From the NCBI GenBank assembly GCA_900404475.1, contig OUQQ01000029.1, positions 1-64,000 of the forward strand: a stretch of DNA of 64,000 nt, written 5' to 3'. Under the pieces are notes generated by a model, which searched no databases, was not told the DNA's origin, and was given only the letters and a program-made list of their open reading frames with translations. Positions within the stretch are counted from its first letter, which is position 1. Each line of letters begins with the position of its first letter. Made by a program: the position numbers and the translations under genes. This document shows positions 25,716-36,638 of this stretch, in pieces. The stretch is from Spongospora subterranea (taxonomy: Eukaryota > Endomyxa > Phytomyxea > Plasmodiophorida > Plasmodiophoridae).

Positions 25716-26705
25716 TCAGTCTGAATTGTTCAACGGGTCGTTGCCGATGAATTGGTAGTGGTGAACTGGGCCAAGCAACGAATATGGTCTCCTCTTCTTT
25801 CCTGGCCTGGGAAAATTGATCATGCCCGCTGTTCGTTTATTCCGAAGCAACCTTCTCATCAGTATGCCCTCTCTGCTGTTAAAAAGTTTTTTGTCATCAT
25901 GCAACCAGATATGTTCCAGATTTTCAGTTAAACTTTGCCCCTCGTCGGGCTCAATTGCAGTGGACTGAGCGCGCGCTACACTAAAACGCGGATAATTACC
26001 AAGAATCAACGTGGTCATGGCACGACCAGTGCGTTTGCCGGTTGCCGAAAAACTTCAATGAGTTCTGCATTTAATGGAATCAGCATATTTGAGCATCCCC
26101 ATGGTAGGTATCACCTATCTAAGTATCAATCACGACGTAAAATAGGAGCTCAAACATCTGACGGTCGGCACGCTGTATGGCGTAATCGCATCGCATATCC
26201 GCATATTGCTCATAGCGGCTGAAATATGATCTTCGGCGTGAATGTGCACGGCGCTGTTTTCCAGAATCAAATACGTATATGCTTATGGTTAGTTGCTCAG
26301 CAGGATCGATGTCGCTCACCATGTTCGAAGTTATCGACAGCGGTGACGGCCTTGTTACTTTCGAGTGATTTTTCCCTGTCAAGTTCATGTATGTTATATA
26401 CCTTGGAAATGTTTCTGCTTGCAACTTTGGTATTTGTCTTACTTACTGCATATGAAGGTTTGAAAACATTCTTGTCGCCGTTTGGTCAACAAAACTTGGT
26501 GCTGGAATTCACCGCGCCACAAACTATTACACAAATTTTTATTCCAATGGGCGCGATTCACCAGCGTCTTCCATATCAAGTGTAGGTCAAATACTTCAAA
26601 GGCAAACCATTTAAAATCAGGCAAAACATTAACAGTTGTTTGTAGACATAGGAAAAAAAAGAGAAAATCAGGTTTTAGTGAGCCAGTTTCAGAAACTCGA
26701 AACAA
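25716..26705 (-). CDS. Possible spliced gene, unrecognised
   Basis: Minus-strand frames at 26705-26439, 26424-26119 and 26018-25716 are each open for 88-101 codons and have protein-like composition (FKWFAFEVFDLHLIWKTL in the first, NYPRFSVARAQSTAIEP in the last). A strong donor (gtaagtaag) ends the first at about 26435. I could not close the phases between the later blocks, so exon limits are not given. The family is not recognised; it could be a degenerating gene. Confidence 0.3.
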
Positions 26706-26778
26706 AATTTCGAGCGAAACATGACCTTTGTAAAACTTTATTTAGTGGTCCAGAAATCAAAAATAATCAAAAAGTTGC

Positions 26779-26853
26779 TGTCCCCGGCGGGAGTTGAACC
26801 CGCGACTTTCGGCTCATAAGACCAACACTCTAACCGACTGAGTTACGGAGACA
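26779..26853 (-). tRNA. tRNA-Ile (anticodon UAU)
   Basis: On the minus strand a full cloverleaf can be drawn: acceptor stem TGTCTCC pairing with GGGGACA, D-arm with AACTCAGTCGGTTAGAGT, anticodon stem TTGGT/GCCGA around loop CTTATGA, and T-arm GCGGGTTCAACTCCCGC. The loop gives anticodon UAU, reading AUA isoleucine. There is no intron and no encoded CCA. About 75 nt. The A and B box promoters are internal. Confidence 0.9.
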
Positions 26854-26922
26854 CATAAGCGATACTTAACGAGGCATTATGTAGAATTAACCGCAATTTG
26901 TCAACTGTAGAGGCGGATGCGA

Positions 26923-27660
26923 TCAACGCTCCACGAGAGTGATATCTTCACCAGCGAAAGTGGCACCTTCGAGATTGCGCATCAGCTGATGGGAGTTTGT
27001 TAGGGTGTGGCGGCAAGTTAGTTGTTGAACTCGAGAATCACGAAGACTCGACCATTTCGTTGTGATCCAGTCGGGATCTCCTAAAATAGGCCGGCCTGGG
27101 ATAAGCAGGGTTTTCGGATGAAGGATTGTTCATGAGGATCTAGGATAGCTTTTGTCATCTAAAGTCAGAATAAGTCTTTTTAGGTCTGTGAGAGCTGCGT
27201 GAACGGCAGGGGAGCCTTAAAAGCCAATGAATGATGATAATCTTGGTCTAAAAGGTGAGTTATAACCACGGCGTGATATGTCAACGATTGCTTTTTGGCC
27301 TCAGCGTCAGCAAGTTTAGCGTCGGAAGGGCGGCTTCAGAGTCGAAAAGCAGAGTCATCTGACTTTGACAATCAGGTATCCTTTACTACAAGCGGAGCAA
27401 ATTCCCTGGTTAAAATTGTCCAATCTGATGGCCTTGTTACTATGACAACGTTGTTATCCTTTCAACTGGCTTTCAAGACTTCCATGCCGTTCAACCGCTC
27501 TTATAGGTCTTAAATGACTTAGCGCTAAGCTATCCTTGATTCTCATGAACACGCCTACGTCCGGGAACCAAGCCAGTATCTCCTGTTTTCCACTGTTTGC
27601 CCAAACTACATAAGCTAACCCGTCCAATCTCAGACTGTGAAGATTGTTGACAAGGAACAT
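26923..27660 (-). CDS. Possible small spliced gene, unrecognised
   Basis: Minus-strand coding-like blocks: 27660-27454 (LHSLRLDGLAYVVW, FPDVGVFMRIKDSLALSH), about 27335-27270 (SDAKLADAEAKKQSLTYHAV with donor gttata), about 27080-27020 (PTGSQRNGRVFVILEFNN after acceptor ttttag) and about 26990-26923 (LMRNLEGATFAGEDITLVER, then TGA). The last two resemble the end of a small RNA-binding-type fold, but I cannot name it. Joins are only partly resolved. Confidence 0.35.
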
Positions 27661-28248
27661 TGAAGCTATTCTATATGAGAACCATCCTCAGTCCTGTAAG
27701 CGAGGTGTTGATCGGTTCCGATTGCGCCAACAAATGTCTCTCAAGTTTTCTGAATTGAGCATCGAGACTGCTCGATGAAATACTGTAGAACGCCGACCTA
27801 CATTAGTGTTCCAGCAGATGCGTGTCCACGAAGAAGAATCACTTGTTGCTCATATTGCCCTTTGCAGGCCACAATGCAGGCTTTTGTTGCAATGACTGAA
27901 ATTCCGAAATATGGCAAGGCGATGCAACTGTGTTTTGACATTTTTCCCATCTACTTCATCTGTTGCCAAACAATGAGCACGAGCCCCCAATTGTCATCTA
28001 TTCAGCGGTGACGCGGAACCTATTCGCTTGAATCGGGATACCGCTTACTCTTTTTCTTCTGAAATTGTCCCATGTTGTTGTAGTTGTTCAAATCTCATCG
28101 CTTTGGCCAAATGCTTGTGATTTGGCGTGGCATGTCTGATGAACCCCTCAATTCGAAATGCATGACCTTTTTCTACTTTGCAAATGACTCCATAAAACGA
28201 TCAGATGAATCCAGTAAAAGAACTAGTGACAAGATATATAACAATTTG
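27661..28248. other. No gene recognised
   Basis: Lies between the possible small gene and the 3' end of the proline-rich membrane protein gene. Plus-strand frames at 27775-28011 and 28084-28287 are open for 67-78 codons without motifs. Confidence 0.4.
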
Positions 28249-29927
28249 CTAATGTACTTCTATAGTGGTAATTGCAGCTTCGCTTGACCGAGTATCTCTT
28301 TTCATCTGAATGGGAACCTCCTGTGCAAGCGGAAACCGCCTCAAGTTCTTATACGGTAGAACATGATTGTCTTCTTGTTCTTGTTTTCTCTTCTTCTTGG
28401 CCACAACGCAATACGCCGCCAAAGCCCCTATTGTTGTCATTACGCACAATCCGCATCCAATCCAGATCCATATCGCTATCCATGCCGAATTGGAACCGGT
28501 TGATTGTGTCATTGGGGCAATCCCTTTTTGCTCAGGAACAACAGCTGCGGTGACGTTTGACACATTGAACGAATTGCTTGAGCCGTCTGGAGTAAAAACA
28601 GATGACCTGTTCAACAGGGTTTCGGACCCTGTTGGAGGTGGAATTCCTATAGACGTGGCGTACTCTTGTACTGTCTTATTCACACCCTCTGCTTGCGTTG
28701 CGTTTGTGGGCAATTTACCGGGAATGGGGGATTTAGTCGAGCTTTTGGTCTGATTCAATGGAGGTGCTCTGGTCTGGTTCCGGCCTTTACTTTGGATATG
28801 TGCGGCAGGTTGAGTTTTATTCGGGGACGGGATCCCTCCTCTGGTGCCGTTGAGGGCCTCGGTCTTATTTGGAGCAAGAGGCTTTGGAGGGAGAGGAGGT
28901 CGAGCTGTCGTAATTACAGGAGAACGTCCTGGTGGGCTGGCCGGATATGCAGATGCATTGGCTCGCGAAAGACCCGGCGCGCTGGTTGGAAATGATGTTG
29001 TCACCGACGGAGCCGATGGCTTCTGTGGAACGGAGGGCGTCTGTGGAACCGACGGTTTCTGTGGCGGCTTTGACGTTGTAATAGATTGATTTTGAGGCGG
29101 TGGAACAGGCGGTTTTGGCGGTTCAATGAATTCATTTCGAGGCGTAGCAGGCGGCTTTGGCGGCTGAGGCGGAACTGGCGACTGAGGCGGAACAGGCGGC
29201 TTTGGTGTTGTAACCGGTGGCGTTGTTGTAGGAACCGGTTGCTGCGGTCTCAATGATTTCGGTTGATTGACCGGATATATTGGTGCCGGAACTGATTGCG
29301 GTACTACCCCTTGATTGGAAGAATACCCACTTGCAGAAGGACCCGGAGAGGAACTGAAATCAGGCAACCGTCCTGAAACTGATGAAGGAACCGGATCATT
29401 AGCCAAAACCGTTGAATTATTTGATGATGCTCCAAGCTTAGGGCGAGTTTCAGAAGCAACATCAGATTTGCCCAGAGCGGGCCGAGGATTAGAAGATGGT
29501 CCAGGCTTTGTCTGAGATTTGATAGGAGGCAATGGCAATACCGATTGCGGTTGCAAAAGCTGGTCGAAATCGGGGATATCCTTTAACATCTGTTGATATT
29601 GGATATCAGTCAACAAGGTGGTCGGTTGTTCCACTGGGCTAATTCGAATTGCAGATGGGACCGGCGATTTCGCCGCGTTCGCCTCAATCGCCATCAGTTC
29701 CAAACATAAATTTCCTCCTCTGGTACTGAAATTCAGCTCACAGCGAGAACAATGACATCGATGAAGTCTGACCTAAAATGGGGCAACGAATCCCGAAGGG
29801 AGTTGGGAACTATTGCCGACCATGTGCCACTGCATGCGGGGATCTCGATGTAGTCGTTGCTGTAGCTGACTGGTACCGATTGTAGAGGAAGTTGAAGCAG
29901 GATTAGGCAGATGAATGCAACCAGCAT
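28249..29927 (-). CDS. Proline-rich type I membrane protein
   Basis: Two exons, 29927-29773 and 29725-28249, with a 47 nt intron and exact phase closure: 1632 nt, 543 residues. Residues 1 to about 20 form a signal peptide (MLVAFICLILLQLPLQS). A short conserved-looking ectodomain (IPACSGTW, NLCLELMAI) is followed by a long Pro/Ser/Thr region with extensin-like PPKPPVPP runs and several N-glycosylation sequons. Near the C-terminus is one transmembrane helix (AWIAIWIWIGCGLCVMTTIG), then a basic stop-transfer KKKRKQEQED and a roughly 45-residue cytosolic tail. This topology suggests a surface or wall-sensor type protein. No catalytic domain is seen and the family is not recognised. A broken inverted copy lies at 30336-30650. 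Confidence 0.8.
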
Positions 29928-30335
29928 CTGAATCGAATAACATTGAAGTCTGAACTGTTTCGTTCCGATCGTAGCTTTACAGAATCGAAATCGACCGATG
30001 AAATCTCCGAGCCATCAATTATGGCTTCCGACGATTGCATGTTTTAATCCATAAAAAGACATGGAGCGCCCAACTATTGCGGTGATTAACCTTCTGGATA
30101 TTAGGCCGATATCATGATGTCATAATCATGCGGAGTCGATCATAGATCTGGCGTTTGGCGTGCGGGTTACGTTGGTGCCCGTAAGCGGTCCTCTAGGGGA
30201 CGAGTGCGTTTTCATGCAGTTGGACATGACCAATTCGTGTCAATGACTGTTAACCCCGAACGGCAAAACGTTGTCTCTTTTCAAATCTGATATGAGAGAA
30301 TGACACTCAATTACCGTAGCTTCTGCACGTGGGAA
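29928..30335. other. Upstream region of the proline-rich gene
   Basis: Should hold the promoter of the minus-strand proline-rich gene. No gene is visible; it separates that gene from its inverted partial copy. Confidence 0.4.
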
Positions 30336-30650
30336 TTCGTCAAATCAAGGGTAATACGGCAATCAGTTCCGACAACATTGCATCCGATCAATCAACCGAA
30401 AGTCACTAAGACCAAAGCAACCGGTTTTTTCAACAACGCCACCGGTTACGACACCATAGCCGCCTGTGTTCTGCCTCAAAAGCAACCTATGACACCGCCA
30501 AATCCATTAATTCCGCCAAAGCCGCCTGTTGGGACGCAAAAGCCATCTATTGCACTGCCAACTCCGCCTAATCAACCTCAAAGGAATTCATTGCACCGCC
30601 AAATCTATTGCATCGCCAAAGCCTCCTGTTCTTGCAGTTTCGTGTTTTGA
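30336..30650 (+). pseudogene. Inverted, broken partial copy of the proline-rich gene
   Basis: The plus-strand frame reads IRQSVPTTLHPINQPK, matching VPQSVPAPIYPVNQPK of the gene at 28249-29927, then continues with a Pro-rich tract (PPNPLIPPKPPV, QPQRNS) corresponding to the KPPVPP and TPRNEF region. Signal peptide, transmembrane segment and tail are absent, and the middle is scrambled (a cysteine-containing insert). It is oriented opposite to the parent gene. I regard it as a decayed duplicate; expression as a short protein cannot be excluded. Confidence 0.7.
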
Positions 30651-31410
30651 GATGCGAACATGGAATAGTGCGTTTCTAAATGGGAATTGGAAATAAATAT
30701 TTCATGTGCAATAGAATACATTGTTAGGTGTGTGACTAGTGTTAGGTTTGTGAAACGATGCACGTAAGTGAACACAGAAACATAACCATGTGCTTTCGAC
30801 TTGCAAGAAACGAAAAACGGTGAATTTATTACACTGTCGGCCGAAACGTTGTTTAGTTTTCAAGGTCGACTGTGTATGTGACTCTGCCCCGCAACGCTTT
30901 CGAAAGACCGTCAACAACATCTCGGTGCAAAACATCGCTTTCATAGTCGGTATGAGTTTAGATTAGAGAAAGGTACGAGCGCCAGGCGAGTTCGAGATTG
31001 CTGGAAGAACGCCACAACACAACTCAAAAGCATATCACATTCATATTCAAAATGAGTTCGGTTTAGTTATGTATGGAACGGAATGACGAGCGCCGGAACG
31101 AGTTCGAACATGATGGCAAGCATTGCCGAACCAGTTTATAAAGCGCCCTCAGTTGATTTACAACGGCAGGCGTTGGCACCTACTACTGATAAAGGAGACA
31201 CCAATAGCGACAAAACTGCCGATGATTATAAGATTGTTAATTCTAGATTTACCACCTTGATGAAATAAATAGGGAACTACTAGACAGTGGTGATTATGGG
31301 ACCCTCTAGATACAGTTACGCGCATTTTCCAAAAACACGTGTTTTTTCTCCCGTCCGCTGCTGAGAGCCGAACCATATCAGATTTTTGAATCGACAAAAG
31401 GATATGTATT
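30651..31410. other. No gene recognised
   Basis: Only short frames (at most 80 codons). At about 30960 and 31080 there are two similar short stretches (gagcgcc followed by gagttcgag or gagttcgaa), a possible short repeat. No coding region is supported. Confidence 0.35.
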
Positions 31411-31914
31411 CAAGGACCTTAACGTCACATGAAAACTCAGTTTTCATTTGACAATGCAACATTTGAGGCAGAAAGGATTCTGAAAATCAGATTGGATCAG
31501 GAAACCCAGCAATTACAAGGATTTGTAAAATGGTTAGGATTTTCCAGAACGTAGAAAATTATGGGAACCACTGATTACCCTAAAAATGATGCACCAACAT
31601 TACTGACGGAATTTATTCAGGTGAATAGGGATCATCCGTTGTTAGACGCCATCAACGGAATGATGAATGGCAGGCCGCCTAACAACGGATGATCCCTATT
31701 CGCCTAAATAAATTCCGTCATCAATGTTTGTGCATCATTTTTGAGGGTAATCAGTGGTTCCCATGAGTTCTCCGTTCTGGAAAATCCTAGCCATTTTACA
31801 ATCCTTGTAATTGCTGGGTTTCCTGATCCAATCTGATTTTCAGAATTCCTGCCTCAGATGTTGCATTGTCACATTAAAACTGAATTTTCATCTGTTCCGT
31901 GACGTTAAGGTCTT
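31411..31914. mobile_element. Large foldback element with arms of about 235 bp
   Basis: 31411-31645 and 31679-31914 are near-perfect inverted copies of each other (outer ends caaggaccttaacgtcac and gtgacgttaaggtcttg; inner ends ggatcatccgttgttag and ctaacaacggatgatcc) around a loop of about 33 bp. Divergence between arms is only a few percent. There is no transposase frame. It is a non-autonomous foldback or MITE element, or a hairpin locus that could form long double-stranded RNA if transcribed. Confidence 0.9.
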
Positions 31915-32781
31915 GATCTGCATAGAATCGTATGCGATACGATAGACGTCATATCCGTAATCAGGTTCCTAACCTTGAATACATATTTTTTTTTATTGAT
32001 GGGATTGTCATCAATGAGCACAGTTTCGAGTATTGTTTGGAAAAAGAAGAGTTGGTTCTCGAAATTGATTTATGGATGAAGACAGGCCTATGGACCGAAA
32101 ACCATCTCCATTACAACATGGGTGCTAAAAAACAATATGAATTCGGTTACACATGGTTGACTAACCGCCTTGAGAACAATTCGTGAACCTCTCAGTCAAA
32201 ACCAAATTGGTTGATTAAAAACTAGAGTGAATTCTAGCGCTGTCGCAGATAACATCAGCTCTAGGTAAACAAAACAGATCCATCGTTTTCTGCTGTGTTT
32301 GATTATTGATCTCCCAGATTCGAGTAATGTCATCGAAGAGCACCTGTTAGAAGTGAGTATGCGATATTGTATGCTCCCTCGTCATCAGTCATGTGATGAA
32401 GCAAGCTTGGCTTACTCGATGTTAGCACAAGAGCGACGAAAGGGATCCGATCCTCAGTTTATTACAAAGATCGATTGCAGTCAGTTCGGGTATGAGCCCG
32501 TTTATTCGTGCACACGTCACCTACGGGTAGCATGCGTTAACATCATGTCCTTTCGCGTTCTATGCAGAACGAATTCCAAAACGGGAGCGATTTTTTCTTC
32601 AGCTGGTGTGAGATTTACGCAGATCCTGATTGCACTGTTGGGCCATGCCCACACAGCGTTGGCACCACGGGCCAACAAGGCGCAACGTTGCCCCTAGTTG
32701 TCACGACGCGACCTAAACAGTATGAGCTTCACCAGGGATCAAATTCGCACGCAGACAAAAGATCTTCATGATTACAAAGGC
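31915..32781. other. Between two foldback elements; no firm gene
   Basis: Plus-strand frames at 31932-32186 (84 codons) and 32299-32697 (132 codons, including RYCMLPRHQSCDEASLAYS and FGYEPVYSC) are open and not low-complexity, but have no recognisable motif or splice partners. The second could be a short unrecognised gene. Confidence 0.35.
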
Positions 32782-32978
32782 GTATTGGCCTTGTGGCCCG
32801 GGCTTCCGCCCTAGGCCGAACTCCTCCGCCCAATAAATCACTTCGTTATCTATCCTTCGCTATGTAGTCCTCCTATTATACGTCCTTCCTTCCGCTCTTT
32901 CCCTTGGGATTGACTACAGAACCTCGGGGAAGTGATTTCTTGCGCGGAGAAGTTACAGCCCGGGCCACAGGCCTACAC
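32782..32978. mobile_element. Short terminal-inverted-repeat element
   Basis: The ends are inverted copies for roughly 50 bp: left ggccttgtggcccgggctt and later aaatcacttc; right gaagtgatttc followed by agcccgggccacaggcc. Total about 197 bp with no coding capacity. The sequence is unrelated to the foldback at 31411, so it is a second, GC-ended MITE-type family. Confidence 0.75.
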
Positions 32979-33106
32979 GTAAATTCTGTCTTTGGCATTT
33001 AACTGTCGTGTAGTTTGAAGTGGTATAGCGACTTCAATGTAAAACAAAAAAACACGAAAAATCTAGGGCGGCGAAAAATGCTGCTGAAAAAAAGCATCAA
33101 AATGAA

Positions 33107-33180
33107 TGCTCCTGGACAGGATCGAACTGCCGACCTTCGCGGTGTAAGCACGATATGATGACCACTACATCACAGGAGCA
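33107..33180 (-). tRNA. tRNA-Val (anticodon UAC)
   Basis: The minus strand folds as a 74 nt tRNA: acceptor TGCTCCT with AGGAGCA, D-arm TGATGTAGTGGTCATCA, anticodon stem TCGTG/CGCGA around a loop containing TAC, and T-arm GGCAGTTCGATCCTGTC. There is no intron. Anticodon UAC reads GUA valine. It sits about 130 bp from the short TIR element. Confidence 0.9.
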
Positions 33181-34421
33181 ATGTGTCCACATATAATCAC
33201 GATAGCGCTACAAGTATGAGGTACTACAACTGTAATGCCCGTTTTTCTCAGCTTCAAAAAGATATTTTGGCGCCATTCCATTGCAAGGTAGGTTAGTAGT
33301 TTTTCACTCTTCTTTGTGATGGTCGTGACTGGGTAGTGTAGTTGATGACAATTCGCTTTTGCTCGAACCTGATGTTTATGAGTTGGTATCGGACGTCACA
33401 TGGTTCATTCAATGTTTTACCCGTCTAGTTGTTTTCTCAGAGGTTTGCTCCCGTTTTTTATGGAATATAACTGCCTACTTCTTGTTGATTAACTGGAGTT
33501 CACATAGCAGTTCATGGATGCATATCGCTTCTTGGTGGCGTCTGATGCAGCCATGTTTCGGTCCCGGTTGTTAATATGCTCATAGCATTTTGTTTCCTAA
33601 AATTTCACAAGACTGTCTTGTTCCGAATTTGAATATCGATCCCGCAGTAGACATTCGGTCTCCATTGTCGCCCGGCAGTCGATAGTGATGTTATTCCTGG
33701 TGTTGTTCAGTCGAGTCCTTTTGTGCTATGTATTGAAGAATCTTTTCTTCCGAAGGCTAAATACTGGGCGAGCGGAGGTTTGCTAGGCAAAAGCTCAGAG
33801 GGATTACAACTGAAGCAGTGGACTGCAAAATAACGACTGTCAATTGGCCTCACGACAGCGTATCAAGGGCTTATCATCTCATGGACTGTGCCGAATATTG
33901 GATGTACTTTGCTCGCTCTTCCCAAAGCGTCTATAATAATTATTTTGACTCTTCACAAGAAGACTCTTTTCGTAATTGGAATTAGATTTCATTACACGGT
34001 TTTCAAAATTACCCTAACTGTATTAAAGACCGTAAATGTGAACGATCGTCGCCTGAATCTCCTGCTTTCAAGATTCTACGTGAGGCCGGATCTGACTGCG
34101 ATTCGGCTATCACCGTTTGGTGCCCGTATTCTATTGGCGGAAAACCCATGGCTGATTGAAAAATGATCCTGAAATAATCCACAGATTAAGAAATGGTCGA
34201 GTCTATCTGCTTGTTTCATGAATGTTCGATTGTGACAATCAATTTGTAGAAATGAGAGTTTGGGTCATTACAGAATGCGTTGAGGGGCACGTTGTTATGA
34301 TTGTAATTCATGTACCGTATATTTAACATTTGAGGTCGTTATGCCCCCATCATTCATCGTCATCTTGTTCATACCATGGACTCAACTATAACCAGAGAAC
34401 AAACTCAGGAAATATGAAAAA
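33181..34421. other. No gene recognised
   Basis: A plus-strand frame at 33888-34166 (92 codons, rich in hydrophobic residues) and one at 33359-33574 are the only longer ones. Neither has motifs or consistent splice links. Confidence 0.4.
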
Positions 34422-36266
34422 CTAAATGGCATTTAAAGCGAATACCAGAAATATCGATGAAATAGGAGTATCATCCTCGTCTTCATCGTCGGCTAAATCA
34501 GTGTTATGACCACAATAGCTTTCACTCAAAATAAGACGCTGAAGGTCCCGGAGCTGTTCACGCTCCGTCTCTCCTGAAAAATTCACTTCTGAGTTCCTAT
34601 TGTTTGGAAATCTCGTAATTACCTCGTAAATAATCACCATGACTATATATTAATATGATGTGAATCAGGCTTAGAGGGATAACCGATAGTTTTGTGTCCA
34701 TAATCGTAAAATAAATCGTCACCAGTTTGCGACGCCACATATCTACCTTATTCGCAGCCTGGAACGGTATATGATCGCGCATCTGTGAAAATCAGCTAAT
34801 GTGTTCTGAGAGTGTGGAGAAGGAATCGAACCTGATCAAAAGTGAGTATTGCGTTGATTAGGCTCAAATTTGCATCATCTGCTAAAGAGTTTCCTATGCT
34901 CTCCAAATCAACGCTGATCCTACCCATTAATACATGCTGTTCTCGCTGCAACTCTCATTTTCATGTACCTGATACTTGCTGACAGCGAGGAACCGATTAG
35001 AGCTTTACTCAAATACGCATTGCCCATTCGAATCGACATCTCAATCGCACCCTGAAATCGGTGTTTCAAGTGTTGTTGAATACAAAACGTGTCATAAATG
35101 CATATATAATCGGACGCAGGAAAAGTGTTCGGCAAAAAGTTATCAAGACAGCATCGTTAAGTTCAAAATACCTGAATCAGAGATGGGCGAGAATGCCCAC
35201 ACATTGATACAAACAATGATACGATGTCCCCGGCACCCTCATTACAATCTTTGGTTGTAACGGCAATTGTAATCATATAGGAGAGCCAGGTACGACTCAA
35301 TATGTCAGGACCAATAATTAACAGCAGACGATGGGCCACACCAAAATGCCCATGTGTTAATGCTAATCTCACAGCGGTAATCAAACTGGTCATACCACAC
35401 TGTAATTCGTGTTAGTTACGAGCTGAACTCTTGAAATGTTGACAGAGTCAAATCACCGATATTGTTTGGGAAACGGGAAGTGGCAACAACTGGGGGAGCA
35501 GAATACTAACCAAGTGCTCATGTCCATATTGCGCGGCGATGATAACTGCTCGATATCGATATATTGCTGGGTTAACAAGCGATTTTTCCATGACTATCCT
35601 CAGCGAATCGATGCAACCGTTCTATAAGGCAATGACGAAGGCGTTTTGCTGGCAAGGGACATTGCGAACTTGACATATACGAAAGAGGCACTTAACCATG
35701 CAGGGTGAGCTCGAGGAGATAGATCGGTGGACTGCATCGTACGATAACAGGCGCGTGACCATGACCGGATTGTTTGACACCAACGCCACTCGTAATAATG
35801 CATTGTTGCCTATATGATTGGGTTAAAAAACAAATATGGACGATGAATGATGGACCTATGTTTGGCGGAATGTAATCACGGTCCAGGAATAGATGGATCA
35901 ATTGCCATTGCTGATCAACAGCAGCGGAAACTGCTGTTGAGAAAGAAATGCTCACGCGACGATGGCATGGATACTGATGGAGTAGAAGCAGGCACAAATC
36001 CCATAGGCCCAATGATGACAGTTCAGCTAGGATTTTGGAAGGAAACCGAACCTGATTCGTATCCAAACCCGTATGCGAGAAACTACGAGTACGTTCTCAG
36101 AAAGTGATGGAACATACAAGGTTAACATCGCGGGTAACCATTGGGGGAATGCTGATAGGAACTGATGCCGATCCACTTTGAAGGTCTGGACAAGCAGGGA
36201 TGGGTCATCATTGATGATGGCGTCGGCAATAGATGAACATATCAGTGGGAGGTCGTGTGTCATCAC
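34422..36266 (-). CDS. Ankyrin-repeat-like protein
   Basis: Minus-strand exons run from about 36266 to the stop at 34422. Several blocks have ankyrin-type helix pairs: NNALLRVALVSNNPVMVTRLL (about 35815-35755, after acceptor atatag), LITAVRLALTHGHFGVAHRLLL (about 35385-35320), AIEMSIRMGNAYLSKALI (about 35045-34990), and related helices at 36060-35860 (LSSLGLWDLCLLLL, AAVDQQWQLIHLFL) and 36250-36130. The C-terminal exon is acidic (DLADDEDEDDTP). Exact exon joins are only partly resolved, and the N-terminus near 36266 is tentative. Ankyrin-like repeats mediate protein-protein contacts; the partner is unknown. Confidence 0.6.
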
Positions 36267-36638
36267 GCTACAGCCCCTCCCTCCTCAGACCGCGTTACGA
36301 TCGAGTAACGAGGCACCACCTCCCTTCAGTGATTCAGTTAGCTCATGTGATCCGCTCTATTTATGGAGCTGATACCACTGATGATCTGTCATCGGACCCG
36401 AACTGTCAAGACACCATCATCTATTTTCGGAACCAGACAGTAAACCAGCAGGGGTCAGGTAGCTTGGGCCACAGGGACCTTGGTGACGCAGCCATGGGAA
36501 ACGGTCGTTTCTGGAATGGATGAGTCAACTCAAAGTATTAATAACCAGTTGCATCATACGTAAGGACGTATTGATCAGCCCATTTACAATATCAACAGTC
36601 GTATTTAACATATTCGTACCAAAACTGCAATCAAACCA

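Noticed and set aside
28272..29089. Plus-strand Gly-rich ORFs
   Set aside because: They are antisense to the proline-rich coding region (Pro codons read as Gly/Trp on the other strand).
30300..30650. Intact independent secreted protein gene
   Set aside because: No signal peptide, and clear similarity to a fragment of the neighbouring proline-rich gene in inverted orientation.
26779..33180. The tRNA genes as integration sites of a genomic island
   Set aside because: No integrase, no attachment-site duplications, and the surroundings are ordinary spliced eukaryotic genes.
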